A model generated the notes under the pieces. That model made no database searches. It worked only from the letters and a program-made list of their open reading frames with translations, and had not been told where the DNA came from. The translations under genes and the position numbers were made by a program. Source: Oscillospiraceae bacterium (GTDB lineage: Bacteria; Bacillota; Clostridia; Oscillospirales; Ruminococcaceae). Taken from it: a stretch of 64,000 nucleotides of DNA. Every line of letters starts with the position of its first letter. Position 1 is the stretch's first letter. The DNA is taken from positions 1 through 64,000 of the forward strand of contig JAHHUC010000001.1 in NCBI GenBank assembly GCA_020024215.1, given 5' to 3'. Below are positions 24,102-32,412 of this stretch, piece after piece.

Positions 24102-25625
24102 TCAGGTATTCCAGTATTTTCTGTCAAGACTTCTGTACTGGACAGCCTCGCTTATATGGTTTGCTTCAATTACAGGCGAATTTTCAAGATCTGCAATGGT
24201 TCTTGCAACCTTTAATATTCTGTCATGACCTCTGGCTGAAAGCCCCAGCTTCTGAAAGGACAGCCTCAGTATTTTTTCGGCGCCTTCGGACATGGGGCAG
24301 AATTCCTGAAGATAGGTGCGCGGTATATCTGCATTTGAGTGTATATTCAAATTTCTGAAGCGTTCTCTTTGGATGTTTCTTGCCGTTTCCACACGCTCCT
24401 TTATTATAGCGGAGCTTTCCTGAGGAGCCTTGGAGGAAAGGCTTTCAAAGTCCACCGCAGCAACCTCCACATGAAGATCTATCCTGTCCAAAAGCGGTCC
24501 GCTTATGTGAGATATATATTTTCTCATGGCATTGGGCGTGCAGCTGCACCTTTTTTGAGGATGGCCGAAAAAGCCGCAGGGGCAGGGGTTCATGGCCGCA
24601 GCCAGCAGAAAATTTGAAGGATAGGTCACTCTGGCAGATGCCCTTGAAATTGTGACACACATATCCTCTATGGGCTGGCGCAGCCCCTCCATGGCATCCC
24701 TTTTAAATTCCGGCAGCTCATCTAAAAAAAGCACTCCGTTGTGTGCAAGAGAAACCTCTCCCGGCTTTGGATTGGAGCCGCCTCCTGTCAGCGCAGCCGG
24801 TGAGACGGAATGGTGGGGAGATCTGAATGGGCGGCTTCTGACAAGCCCCTCGCCCTCCTTTAAAAAGCCTGCCACAGAATGTATTTTGGTAGTTTCTATC
24901 CTCTCTTGCTGCGTCATTTCCGGCAATATGGAGCTCAGGCACTTGGCAAGCATGCTTTTTCCCGAGCCGGGAGGGCCTATCATAAGTATGTTGTGGCTGC
25001 CTGATGCTGCTATTGTCAGCGCTCTTTTGGCATTTTCCTGACCCTTCACATCAGCAAAATCAAAGAGGAAATTTTCCTCCTGCTCAAATTGCTCCTCCTT
25101 GCAGGGATAAAGCTCACATTTGCCGTTTATATAATCTGCCGCCTCTTTTAAATTTTTGGCGCACAGAACCCTTACACCTTTGCACACAGAGCCCTCAGCC
25201 CTGTTGTCATATGGGATTATCACCTCATCTACACCGAGTGCCTCACAGCCTAAAACCATAGGCAGTATCCCATTGACGTGCTTTAGCTCTCCGCCTAAGG
25301 AAAGCTCGCCTATAAAGGCGGCGTTTACATCCCTCTTTTTTATTTCTCCGGATGCTGTAAGTATTGATATGACTATGGGAAGATCGTAAAAGGAGCCTGC
25401 CTTTCTTCTGTCGGCAGGGGCAAGATTGACAGTCACCTTGGACTGCGGAAAATTGAAGCCGCAGTTTTTGGCTGCCGCCCTCACCCTGTCTCTTGATTCC
25501 TTTACAGCAGCATCAGGCAGTCCCACCACATCAAACGAAGGCAGGCCCTTGCCTATATCCGCCTCGCAGGATACCAAAAAGCTTTCTATGCCCAAAAGTC
25601 CCAGACTAAGAATTTTTGAAAACAC
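24102..25625 (-). CDS. comM: ComM/YifB family Mg-chelatase-like AAA ATPase
   Basis: A 507-residue protein: an N-terminal Lon-protease-like domain (about 1-170, with GLPSFDVVGLPDAAVKESRDRV), a Mg-chelatase AAA ATPase domain with Walker A GPPGSGKS near residue 217 and Walker B FLDELPEF near 300, a CxCG-type cysteine cluster (CPCGFFGHPQKRCSC) and a C-terminal helical domain. ComM is a helicase promoting branch migration during natural transformation in proteobacteria; its role in Clostridia is less clear. I used the GTG at 25625, behind GGAGGG; the upstream extension is not family-like. It is divergent from pgcA. Confidence 0.93.
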   Translation of the reverse strand: MFSKILSLGLLGIESFLVSCEADIGKGLPSFDVVGLPDAAVKESRDRVRAAAKNCGFNFPQSKVTVNLAPADRRKAGSFYDLPIVISILTASGEIKKRDVNAAFIGELSLGGELKHVNGILPMVLGCEALGVDEVIIPYDNRAEGSVCKGVRVLCAKNLKEAADYINGKCELYPCKEEQFEQEENFLFDFADVKGQENAKRALTIAASGSHNILMIGPPGSGKSMLAKCLSSILPEMTQQERIETTKIHSVAGFLKEGEGLVRSRPFRSPHHSVSPAALTGGGSNPKPGEVSLAHNGVLFLDELPEFKRDAMEGLRQPIEDMCVTISRASARVTYPSNFLLAAAMNPCPCGFFGHPQKRCSCTPNAMRKYISHISGPLLDRIDLHVEVAAVDFESLSSKAPQESSAIIKERVETARNIQRERFRNLNIHSNADIPRTYLQEFCPMSEGAEKILRLSFQKLGLSARGHDRILKVARTIADLENSPVIEANHISEAVQYRSLDRKYWNT

Positions 25626-25656
25626 AGCATACCCTCCAAAGTTTTCTTTTATACAG

Positions 25657-25685
25657 ATTATAGACTTATAAAGCAAAATAAGCAA
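25657..25685 (-). promoter_or_regulatory. Promoter for comM
   Basis: On the minus strand a consensus -10 TATAAT (25657-25662), a 17-base spacer and a weak -35 TTGCTT (25680-25685). It lies 30 bases before the GTG start. Confidence 0.5.
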
Positions 25686-25694
25686 TATAATAGA

Positions 25695-25723
25695 TTGACT
25701 TATAAAACTTTAAAAGTTATCAT
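25695..25723 (+). promoter_or_regulatory. Promoter for pgcA
   Basis: -35 TTGACT (25695-25700), a 17-base spacer and -10 TATCAT (25718-25723), 30 bases before the start of the phosphoglucomutase gene. It is almost back to back with the comM promoter. Confidence 0.75.
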
Positions 25724-25754
25724 ATATGTGTCACTATGATTAGGAGGTTATATT

Positions 25755-27467
25755 ATGGATGTAAACGAACTTTTTAAAAGATGGCGGATGTTTGCCGTTG
25801 AAGATGATGATATAGCTGCTGAATTAGAGGAAATTGTGGGAAACGAGGATGCCATATACGAGAGATTTTATCAGGAGCTTTCCTTCGGCACCGCAGGCCT
25901 AAGAGGCATTCTCGGAGCAGGAACCAACCGCATGAATATCTACACTGTCAGAAGAGCGACACAGGGCTTTGCCAACTATCTTCTCAAAAAAGAGGAAAAC
26001 CCCACAATGGCAATAGCCTATGATTCAAGGATAAAATCCGATTTATTTTCAAAGGAGGCTGCCCAGGTTCTTGCAGCCAACGAAATAAAGGTTTATTTAT
26101 ATCCTGAGCTGATGCCGACGCCCATGCTCTCCTTTGCCATAAGAGAGCTTGGATGCTCCGGCGGAATAAATATCACAGCCTCCCACAACCCCAAGGAATA
26201 CAACGGCTACAAGGCCTATCTTGACGACGGCTGCCAGATAGGAGAGGATGCAGCCGATGAAATTTTATCCGAGATAGCAAGGCTCGATCCCTTTGATGAT
26301 ATTTCCACAATGGATTTTGACGAGGCTTTGGAGGATGGCCTTATAAGCTATATAACAAGCGATGTGACAGAAAAATATTTTTCTCTTCTTGCCGATTCGG
26401 TAATAGATAAGGATGCCTTAGGCAAAAACAACGTAAAAATAATATACACCCCCTTGTGCGGCGCAGGAAACAAGCCGGTCAGAAAGCTTTTGAAGGACTG
26501 CGGCTTTCAGCTGCTGTCGGTGGTAAAAAGCCAGGAAAAGCCGGACGGAACATTTGCATCCTGCCCCTATCCCAACCCGGAATTTACAGAGGCGCTCATC
26601 CCCGGAATAAAGATGGCAAAAGAGGAAGGTGCACAGATGCTGATTGCCACCGACCCGGATTCTGACCGCTTGGGAGTTGTTCTCTTTGATGAAAACGGCG
26701 CTGAAAAAAAGCTCACCGGCAACCAGGTGGGAATACTTATGTGCTATTACATCCTCAATGCGCTTAAGGAAAAGGGAACATTGCCCAAAAGGCCTGTGGT
26801 TATAGAATCCATCGTTTCCTCCCCCATCATACCAAAAATAGTTGAAAGCTTTGGCGGAGTGTGCTTCAAGACACTTACCGGATTTAAAAATATCTGCAAA
26901 AAGATGGCAGAGCTGGAAGAAAAAGGCCTTTTATCCGATTTTGTGTTTGCATTTGAAGAAAGCTGCGGCTATCTGCCTGTATCCTTTGTAAGGGATAAAG
27001 ATGGAGTTGCATCCGCACTTCTCATGTCGGAAATGGCATGCCATTATAAGGCGGAGGGAAAAACCCTTCTTGATGTGCTGGATGAAATTTACAAAAGGTA
27101 CGGCTATCACATGGAGGAGGGCGTTTCCTTTGAATTCAAGGGCGTTGAAGAGGGCAGAAGGCTAAAGGCTCTTGTTGAGGACTTATTCAAAGAACCGTTT
27201 GAGGAAATCGGCGGCTTTAAGGTGTCTTATCACATCGACTATAAAAATTCCAGAATTTTAAAGGATGGAAAGGAAGAGCCCTTTGTCTTTCCAAAATCCA
27301 ATGTGCTTGCCTTTGTTTTTGAAAACAATGCCATGCTCACCATAAGGCCCTCAGGCACCGAGCCAAAGCTAAAAGCATACATCATGACACAGGGCGAGGA
27401 TGAGAATGGGGCAAAGGAAATTTCAGAAGCTATAAAAAAAGGTTTAAATTCTATCATTTTCTCTTAA
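25755..27467 (+). CDS. pgcA: Alpha-phosphoglucomutase / phosphomannomutase
   Basis: A 570-residue cytoplasmic phosphohexomutase interconverting glucose 1- and 6-phosphate, feeding UDP-glucose and cell envelope glycan synthesis. GTAGLRG near residue 46, the catalytic phosphoserine loop TASHNPKEYNG near 140, the metal loop DPDSDRLG near 304, the sugar-binding loop EESCGY near 402 and the phosphate loop RPSGTEPK near 532 follow the four-domain order. Length matches the Bacillus PgcA type rather than the shorter GlmM. TAGGAGG precedes the ATG. It appears monocistronic. Confidence 0.95.
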   Translation: MDVNELFKRWRMFAVEDDDIAAELEEIVGNEDAIYERFYQELSFGTAGLRGILGAGTNRMNIYTVRRATQGFANYLLKKEENPTMAIAYDSRIKSDLFSKEAAQVLAANEIKVYLYPELMPTPMLSFAIRELGCSGGINITASHNPKEYNGYKAYLDDGCQIGEDAADEILSEIARLDPFDDISTMDFDEALEDGLISYITSDVTEKYFSLLADSVIDKDALGKNNVKIIYTPLCGAGNKPVRKLLKDCGFQLLSVVKSQEKPDGTFASCPYPNPEFTEALIPGIKMAKEEGAQMLIATDPDSDRLGVVLFDENGAEKKLTGNQVGILMCYYILNALKEKGTLPKRPVVIESIVSSPIIPKIVESFGGVCFKTLTGFKNICKKMAELEEKGLLSDFVFAFEESCGYLPVSFVRDKDGVASALLMSEMACHYKAEGKTLLDVLDEIYKRYGYHMEEGVSFEFKGVEEGRRLKALVEDLFKEPFEEIGGFKVSYHIDYKNSRILKDGKEEPFVFPKSNVLAFVFENNAMLTIRPSGTEPKLKAYIMTQGEDENGAKEISEAIKKGLNSIIFS

Positions 27468-27475
27468 AATAATAC

Positions 27476-27504
27476 TTGCTTTTTTAAATCAAGTGTGGTA
27501 ACAT
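27476..27504 (+). promoter_or_regulatory. Possible promoter for rpmE
   Basis: -35 TTGCTT (27476-27481), a 17-base spacer and -10 TAACAT (27499-27504), starting just after the pgcA stop. The boxes are modest, but no terminator separates the genes, so read-through from pgcA is also possible. Confidence 0.35.
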
Positions 27505-27557
27505 TAACTATGCTTTATGTGAGTATAAGTCTTATTTTCTGAAAGAGGTGAACATAG

Positions 27558-27761
27558 ATGAGAGAGGGCATTCATCCCGAATACAAAAAGTGCGTGATTC
27601 GTTGCGCTTGCGGAAATGAAATCGAAACAAGCTCCACAAAGGGCGATATGCGTGTTGAAATTTGCTCAAAGTGCCACCCGTTCTTTACCGGCAGGCAGAA
27701 GCTGGTTGATTCCGGAGGTCGTGTTGATCGTTTTAATAAGCGTTTTGGCTTCAACAAATAA
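27558..27761 (+). CDS. rpmE: 50S ribosomal protein L31 (zinc-binding type)
   Basis: A 67-residue ribosomal protein. It starts [10 protein letters not shown] and has the cysteines of the zinc-binding (C+) form: CAC near residues 16-18 and CSKC near 37-40, with HPFFTGRQK after them. Zinc-bound L31 is exchanged for a non-zinc paralogue under zinc shortage in other bacteria; no paralogue is in this window. GAGGTG lies ahead of the ATG and a terminator follows. Confidence 0.97.
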   Translation: MREGIHPEYKKCVIRCACGNEIETSSTKGDMRVEICSKCHPFFTGRQKLVDSGGRVDRFNKRFGFNK

Positions 27762-27781
27762 GCTTCAATTAGCTCTTTTTT

Positions 27782-27809
27782 AGAGCGGTGCTGAGCACCG
27801 CTCTTGTTT
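27782..27809 (+). terminator. Terminator after rpmE
   Basis: A 10-bp perfect stem AGAGCGGTGC/GCACCGCTCT (27782-27791 with 27795-27804) and a short interrupted T-run, 21 bases after the stop of rpmE. Confidence 0.85.
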
Positions 27810-27847
27810 CGATACAATAAATTATGTTTTGTCGGGAGGTGAAATAT

Positions 27848-28483
27848 TTGGAAAATTATTTGACCGTCTCCTCCCCTTCCACGGATGAGTTCACTGAGAA
27901 AAAATCCAGATTCATAGGCAGCTTGTACCCCTGCTCAAGCCATGAGAGCGCAATGGAAATTCTTGAAAAGACAAGGAAGGAAAATTTTGCTGCGCGGCAC
28001 AATGTGTGGGCTTACATATTAAAGGACGGCTCCATGCGTTACAGCGACGACGGCGAGCCTCAGGGCACCGGGGGACAGCCTGTTCTTGAGGTTTTGAAAA
28101 GAAGCCGGATAAAGGATGCCGTCTGCATTGTCACACGCTATTTCGGCGGGGTGCTCCTAGGTGCAGGAGGCCTTACAAGGGCATATGCAAGGGGGGCATC
28201 CATTGCAGTCAAAAGTGCAAAAATTGTCGAGGTGAGCCACATTGTAAAATTTTCCTTAGAAATTGGGTACAATCAATATTCAACTGCTGAAAGAATTTTG
28301 AGAGAGCAGCACACTCTTATAGAGAACACAAGCTTTACCGATCGTGTTCTCATGCTCTGTGCAATAAGGTCAGAGGACCTTGCCAATTTGGAAAAAACAC
28401 TTACAGACAGCTTTGCAGCATCGGTTTTGCCGTCTGTCATATCAGAGGGCTTTATGAATATGCCGCCTAAAATTCAAATCTAG
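27848..28483 (+). CDS. YigZ/IMPACT family protein
   Basis: A 211-residue protein of the YigZ/YvyE family (UPF0029 N-terminal domain plus DUF1949). EKKSRFIG near residue 17, ARHNVWAYI near 48, DDGEPQGTGGQPVLEVL near 66 and VTRYFGGVLLGAGGL near 96 are conserved signatures. Relatives include eukaryotic IMPACT, a translation regulator; the bacterial function is unsettled. I chose the TTG at 27848 because GGGAGGTG precedes it; an ATG 24 bases upstream has no such site. It lies just ahead of dnaG. Confidence 0.9.
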   Translation: MENYLTVSSPSTDEFTEKKSRFIGSLYPCSSHESAMEILEKTRKENFAARHNVWAYILKDGSMRYSDDGEPQGTGGQPVLEVLKRSRIKDAVCIVTRYFGGVLLGAGGLTRAYARGASIAVKSAKIVEVSHIVKFSLEIGYNQYSTAERILREQHTLIENTSFTDRVLMLCAIRSEDLANLEKTLTDSFAASVLPSVISEGFMNMPPKIQI

Positions 28484-28520
28484 CAGGATTGCTGCAAAGA
28501 GTCCTTTAAGGAGGGAAAAA

Positions 28521-30278
28521 ATGATTCCGCAAAGCTTTATAGACGAGCTTAAATATCGTCTTAACATTGAAGAGGTGGTTTCTTCCTATGTCCCCCTTAA
28601 AAGAGCAGGGAAAAATTTGAAGGGGCTGTGCCCCTTCCACTCTGAAAAAACCCCGTCCTTTACAGTTTATCCCGACACCAACTCCTTTTACTGCTTCGGC
28701 TGCGGAAAAGGCGGAGATCCTATAACCTTCATAAAGGAAATAGAGCACCTTGAATATACAGAATCGCTTAAATTTGCAGCCCAAAGGGTGGGGCTTTCCA
28801 TGCCGGAGGATGTTAAGGATGACAAGGCTGCATCACTTAAAAGAAGGATTCTTGAAATAAACCGCCTGTCGGCAAGATTCTTTTATTCCGCCCTCATCTC
28901 TCCTAACGGCAAGGAGGGCTATGCCTATTTAAGAAGAAGAGGCCTCAATGATGAAACCATAAAGGCCTTCGGTCTTGGCTTTGCGCCCAATAGCTGGAGA
29001 AGCCTGTGCGATTACCTTTTAAAAAAGGGCTTTACCACAGAGGAGCTGGTTACGGCAAATGTGGCAAGGACAAATTCCAAGGGAAATGTATATGACCTTT
29101 TCAGAAACAGAATAATGTTTCCCATAATAGATTTAAAAGGCTCTGTCATCGCCTTTGGCGGAAGGGTAATGGATGACAAAAAGCCGAAATATCTCAACAG
29201 CCCCGAAACAAATGTCTTTAAAAAGGGAAGAAACCTGTTTGCTTTAAATATTGCCAAAAATCAAAACAGCGGCTCCCTTATTCTCACAGAGGGCTATATG
29301 GACACAATAGCCCTTCATGCCTCAGGCTTTAAAAATGCGGTGGCAACTCTGGGAACAGCCATCACTTCGGAGCAGGCAAGGCTCATCTCCTTTTATGCAG
29401 ATGAGGTCATCATATGCTATGATTCTGATGAGGCCGGCAGAAAGGCAACAAACAGAGCTGTGGAAATTTTTTCAGACACAGGCTTAAGGGTTCGCATACT
29501 CAATATACCCAATGCAAAGGACCCGGATGAATTCATTAGAAAAAAGGGAAGAGAATCATTCAGAGAGCTTTTGGAAAGCAGCCTCAATTCAACCGAAAAC
29601 GAAATAGAGCTTTTAAAAAGAAAGTATGACACAAGCACATCAGACGGCAAGCTTTATTTTCTCAAGGAGTTCTGCCTTCTCATGGCAAAGCAGGAGGACA
29701 TTCTGGCAGCTGAGGTGTACATTTCCAAAATTGCTTCCTCGCTCGGCATTTCAAAGGATGCCGTCACAGAGGAGGTAAACACTCTTAAAAAAAGGGCATA
29801 TTACCGTGAAAAAAAGAAGCTGGAGCTTGCCCTGCCCTCTTTTGCTGCTCAAAGGGAGGATTTTTCAAACGATCCCCAGAGGCATAAGTATTATAAATAC
29901 GCCAAATGTGAGGACAGGCTCTTATTCTTTTTATATAAAAACCCCAACAGCATACCGCTGATAAGGGAGCTTCTGCCGCCGGAAAAATGGGTGACAGATT
30001 CCAACAGAGAAATATACAGCACTATGCTCTCGTTTTATGAAGATAACATAAGCTTGGACATTTCTTCATTGGCAGCACATTTAAGTCAGGAACAAATTAG
30101 CCGATTTTCCGGCATTATCGCTAAAAATTGCGAAAGTAACATAAGCCTCGAAACTGCCAACGAGCTTTGCAGGATTATTTTATCCATTAAAAACGAAAAA
30201 AGCGCCGATGAAATTTCAAAAATGGACATTTCTGAAATCGGCTCTTATGCAAACGAGCTTATGAAAAATAAAAAGTAG
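28521..30278 (+). CDS. dnaG: DNA primase DnaG
   Basis: A 585-residue primase that lays down RNA primers at replication forks. The N-terminal zinc-binding domain has CPFHSEKTPSF and FYCFGCGKGGD (about residues 38-64). The RNA polymerase core with the TOPRIM fold includes FGGRVMDDKKPKYLNSPET, LTEGYMDTIAL near 255 and YDSDEAGRKA near 302. A variable C-terminal helicase-binding domain follows. AAGGAGG precedes the ATG. It is followed after 12 bases by rpoD, the classic macromolecular synthesis pair. Confidence 0.97.
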   Translation: MIPQSFIDELKYRLNIEEVVSSYVPLKRAGKNLKGLCPFHSEKTPSFTVYPDTNSFYCFGCGKGGDPITFIKEIEHLEYTESLKFAAQRVGLSMPEDVKDDKAASLKRRILEINRLSARFFYSALISPNGKEGYAYLRRRGLNDETIKAFGLGFAPNSWRSLCDYLLKKGFTTEELVTANVARTNSKGNVYDLFRNRIMFPIIDLKGSVIAFGGRVMDDKKPKYLNSPETNVFKKGRNLFALNIAKNQNSGSLILTEGYMDTIALHASGFKNAVATLGTAITSEQARLISFYADEVIICYDSDEAGRKATNRAVEIFSDTGLRVRILNIPNAKDPDEFIRKKGRESFRELLESSLNSTENEIELLKRKYDTSTSDGKLYFLKEFCLLMAKQEDILAAEVYISKIASSLGISKDAVTEEVNTLKKRAYYREKKKLELALPSFAAQREDFSNDPQRHKYYKYAKCEDRLLFFLYKNPNSIPLIRELLPPEKWVTDSNREIYSTMLSFYEDNISLDISSLAAHLSQEQISRFSGIIAKNCESNISLETANELCRIILSIKNEKSADEISKMDISEIGSYANELMKNKK

Positions 30279-30290
30279 GAGGATAATTCT

Positions 30291-31382
30291 GTGGCAGAAA
30301 AGGAAAAGAATATAAAAGAGGATACAGCAGAACAGAAAAATATAATAAAGGACCTGTTGGAGCAGGGCAGAGCCAAGGGAAAGCTTACAACCACCGAGAT
30401 CAATGACGCCGCAGAGGAATCCGGCTTTGATCCGGATCAGATGGACAAGCTTTTTGAAACCCTTCAGAATTTCAGCAAAACATACGCCTTTGAAATCATT
30501 GAAAACGATACACAGAATATCGAGCTGGATGACACCTTTGCATCTGAGGGAATAAACATTGATGACCCTGTTAAGGTTTACCTTAAGGAAATAGGCATGA
30601 TCCCTCTGCTGACAGGAGAAGAGGAAAAGATACTTGCAGAAAAAATGGCAGAGGGTGATCCTGCTGCCAGAAAAAGGCTTATTGATGCCAATTTAAGGCT
30701 TGTTGTTTCCATTGCCAAAAGATATGTAGGCAGGGGCATGAGCTTTCTTGACCTCATTCAGGAGGGAAATTTAGGACTTATAAAGGCTGTTGAGAAATTT
30801 GACCACACAAAGGGCTTCAAGTTTTCAACCTATGCCACATGGTGGATAAGACAGGCGATAACAAGGGCTATCGCCGATCAGGCAAGAACCATCAGAATAC
30901 CTGTTCACATGGTTGAAACCATAAACAAGGTAAAGAAGGTTTCCTCTGCCCTCCTGCATCAAAACGGCCACGAGCCCACAGCCGACGAGATAGCCGCAGA
31001 AATTGACCTGCCTGTGGATAAGGTGAGAGAGATAATGAGGGTATCTCAGGAGCCTGTTTCGCTTGAAACGCCCATCGGCGAGGAGGAGGACAGCCATTTG
31101 GGCGATTTTATCCCCGATGACGATGCACCTGCACCTGCCGAGGCTGCCTCTCACACACTTTTGAAAGAGCAGCTTGAGGAGGTTCTGCACACACTCGCCC
31201 CCAGAGAGGAAAAGGTTTTAAAGCTGAGATTCGGCCTTAAAGACGGCAGGACCAGAACCCTTGAAGAGGTCGGCAAGGAATTTGATGTCACAAGGGAGAG
31301 AATAAGACAGATTGAGGCAAAGGCATTAAGAAAGCTGCGCCATCCCAGCCGTGCCAAAAAGCTCAAGGACTTTTTGGATTAA
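30291..31382 (+). CDS. rpoD: Primary sigma factor RpoD/SigA
   Basis: A 363-residue group 1 sigma factor directing RNA polymerase to housekeeping promoters. Region 1.1-like residues 15-65 come first; [11 protein letters not shown] opens region 1.2 near 95. Region 2 holds the -10 recognition and melting segment ([17 protein letters not shown] near 180). Region 3 begins [12 protein letters not shown], and region 4.2 has the helix-turn-helix [20 protein letters not shown] near 324. It starts at a GTG behind TAGGAGG. The promoter style seen across the window matches this sigma factor. Confidence 0.97.
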   Translation: MAEKEKNIKEDTAEQKNIIKDLLEQGRAKGKLTTTEINDAAEESGFDPDQMDKLFETLQNFSKTYAFEIIENDTQNIELDDTFASEGINIDDPVKVYLKEIGMIPLLTGEEEKILAEKMAEGDPAARKRLIDANLRLVVSIAKRYVGRGMSFLDLIQEGNLGLIKAVEKFDHTKGFKFSTYATWWIRQAITRAIADQARTIRIPVHMVETINKVKKVSSALLHQNGHEPTADEIAAEIDLPVDKVREIMRVSQEPVSLETPIGEEEDSHLGDFIPDDDAPAPAEAASHTLLKEQLEEVLHTLAPREEKVLKLRFGLKDGRTRTLEEVGKEFDVTRERIRQIEAKALRKLRHPSRAKKLKDFLD

Positions 31383-31394
31383 AAAGGAGAAAAG

Positions 31395-31799
31395 ATGAAT
31401 ATAACTCTTGAAGCGGATTATGCGGTAAATATTGTGGACTGCCTTGCAAAGGCCTATCCCAAAAGGATGGATGCAGCCTCCATATCTCAGGAGACCGGCG
31501 TCACATTGAGGTTTTCACTTAAAATTTTAAGCAAGCTGGCAGCGGCAAAAATAGTGTGTTCATTCAAGGGAGTAAACGGCGGATATGAGCTTGCCTGCCA
31601 CCCCTCTTTGATAACATTGAAGGATGTGATAGAAACGGTGGAGGGGCCATTTGCCTTCAGCCGCTGTTTATGTTTGGACAATTCAGGCGCTGCACCCTAT
31701 CAATGTCAGAACAAGGGCTGCAGATTTCAAAAGATATATGATGAAATCTCAAGGGAGGTAAGGCAGAGATTGAGCGAGGTCACATTTGAAGTAAAATAA
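31395..31799 (+). CDS. Rrf2 family transcriptional regulator
   Basis: A 134-residue winged helix-turn-helix protein. MNITLEADYAVNIVDCLAK at the start, the recognition region with TGVTLRFSLKILSKLAAAKIV (positions about 35-55) and the wing GVNGGYELA are typical of Rrf2. Three cysteines in the C-terminal half (CLCLDNSG ... CQNKGC) may bind an Fe-S cluster as in IscR or NsrR, but the spacing is not the exact IscR pattern. It follows rpoD by 12 bases behind AGGAG, so it may be co-transcribed. Its targets are unknown. Confidence 0.85.
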   Translation: MNITLEADYAVNIVDCLAKAYPKRMDAASISQETGVTLRFSLKILSKLAAAKIVCSFKGVNGGYELACHPSLITLKDVIETVEGPFAFSRCLCLDNSGAAPYQCQNKGCRFQKIYDEISREVRQRLSEVTFEVK

Positions 31800-31965
31800 A
31801 GGCTTATAGGCCGACCTAATTATGAAAATTTCTGCAAATGCAAAAAGCATTGCACCCAAGCGCCTATTATTGTTCCAAAAAGAGAATATACAGCATTGCA
31901 CAAGGCTTTGACAGCAAAGCTTACACATTTAGGCAGGCAGTAAATGCTTTATCAATCCTATTTGA
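31800..31965. other. Gene-free stretch after the Rrf2 gene
   Basis: No gene with a ribosome binding site is apparent. It contains a GCAAATGC/GCATTGC-type dyad near 31836-31855. It runs into the candidate small RNA region, and the gene-free interval extends to about 32078. Confidence 0.4.
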
Positions 31966-32060
31966 TATAATTTCTGCTTTTGCATATATAATAACAACAG
32001 GCAAAAGCTAAAAGAAAATGCTCAAAGCCGCTTTGTTTATACAAGGCGGCTTTTCTTTTA
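31966..32060 (+). ncRNA. Candidate small RNA
   Basis: An extended -10 TGATATAAT (TATAAT at 31966-31971) is followed at the expected start distance by GCTTTTGC (31976-31983), which can pair with GCAAAAGC (32001-32008), and then by a good terminator (32024-32060). A transcript of about 80 bases with two hairpins would result. There is no good -35 at 16-18 bases. The function is unknown, and the terminator may simply end read-through from rpoD and the Rrf2 gene. Confidence 0.3.
32024..32060 (+). terminator. Rho-independent terminator
   Basis: A 13-bp stem (32024-32036 with 32041-32053, one G-U pair) with loop TTAT and the T-rich tail TTTTCTTTTA. It lies 225 bases beyond the Rrf2 gene. Confidence 0.88.
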
Positions 32061-32078
32061 CAAAGTGAAGATTAAAGA

Positions 32079-32302
32079 ATGGATAAATTGCAAAAATGTG
32101 CAAAATCTTTTGAGGAGCTGCTTTATACAAAATATCATATCATTCTGGCAGAAAAGGCAAATCAGAAGATAGAGAGCCTGCTTTTGATACTGTTGACTTT
32201 CACCGCCCTTTGAAACTGCATAAACTTAAAGATTTACGCCCTTATAAAGGAAACAGGGAAAATGCCTTTAGAGATATTCTTTTTAGGCAAATTTCCTTTT
32301 AA
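32079..32302 (+). pseudogene. Remnant of a PBECR4-type phage nuclease domain
   Basis: The first frame reads MDKLQKCAKSFEELLYTKYH and continues IIL. A shift at about 32145-32147 (one base short) continues in another frame as GRKGKSEDREPAFDTVDFHR, then LKLHKLKDLRPYKGNRENAF and RDILFRQISF before a stop at 32300. Joined, this matches my recollection of the PBECR4 family (phage-associated Barnase/EndoU/ColicinE5-D/RelE-like nuclease), especially the YHII-L-GRKGK core and the FH...LHKLKDL...NRE..F.DIL pattern. The C-terminal part is missing and there is no clear ribosome binding site. I read it as a decayed fragment left by a phage or mobile element. Confidence 0.55.
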
Positions 32303-32346
32303 GTATAGAGAGAAGCTTAAATCAAGGACAAAAGGGGCAAAATATC

Positions 32347-32383
32347 AAAGGAGTGTATCCTCTCAAAGATACACTCCTTTTTT
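32347..32383. terminator. Terminator between the PBECR4 remnant and recG
   Basis: A 13-bp perfect stem (32347-32359 with 32368-32380) and 8-base loop. The + strand has a TTTTTT tail; on the minus strand the tail is weaker but the hairpin lies 30 bases past the recG stop, so it probably serves both directions. Confidence 0.85.
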
Positions 32384-32412
32384 CTGCCGCTTTTTTTAGA
32401 AATTTTCACAGC

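Noticed and set aside
32145-32147. Programmed frameshift in the PBECR4-like remnant
   Set aside because: No slippery heptamer or downstream pseudoknot at the junction, and the C-terminus is also lost, so decay is simpler.
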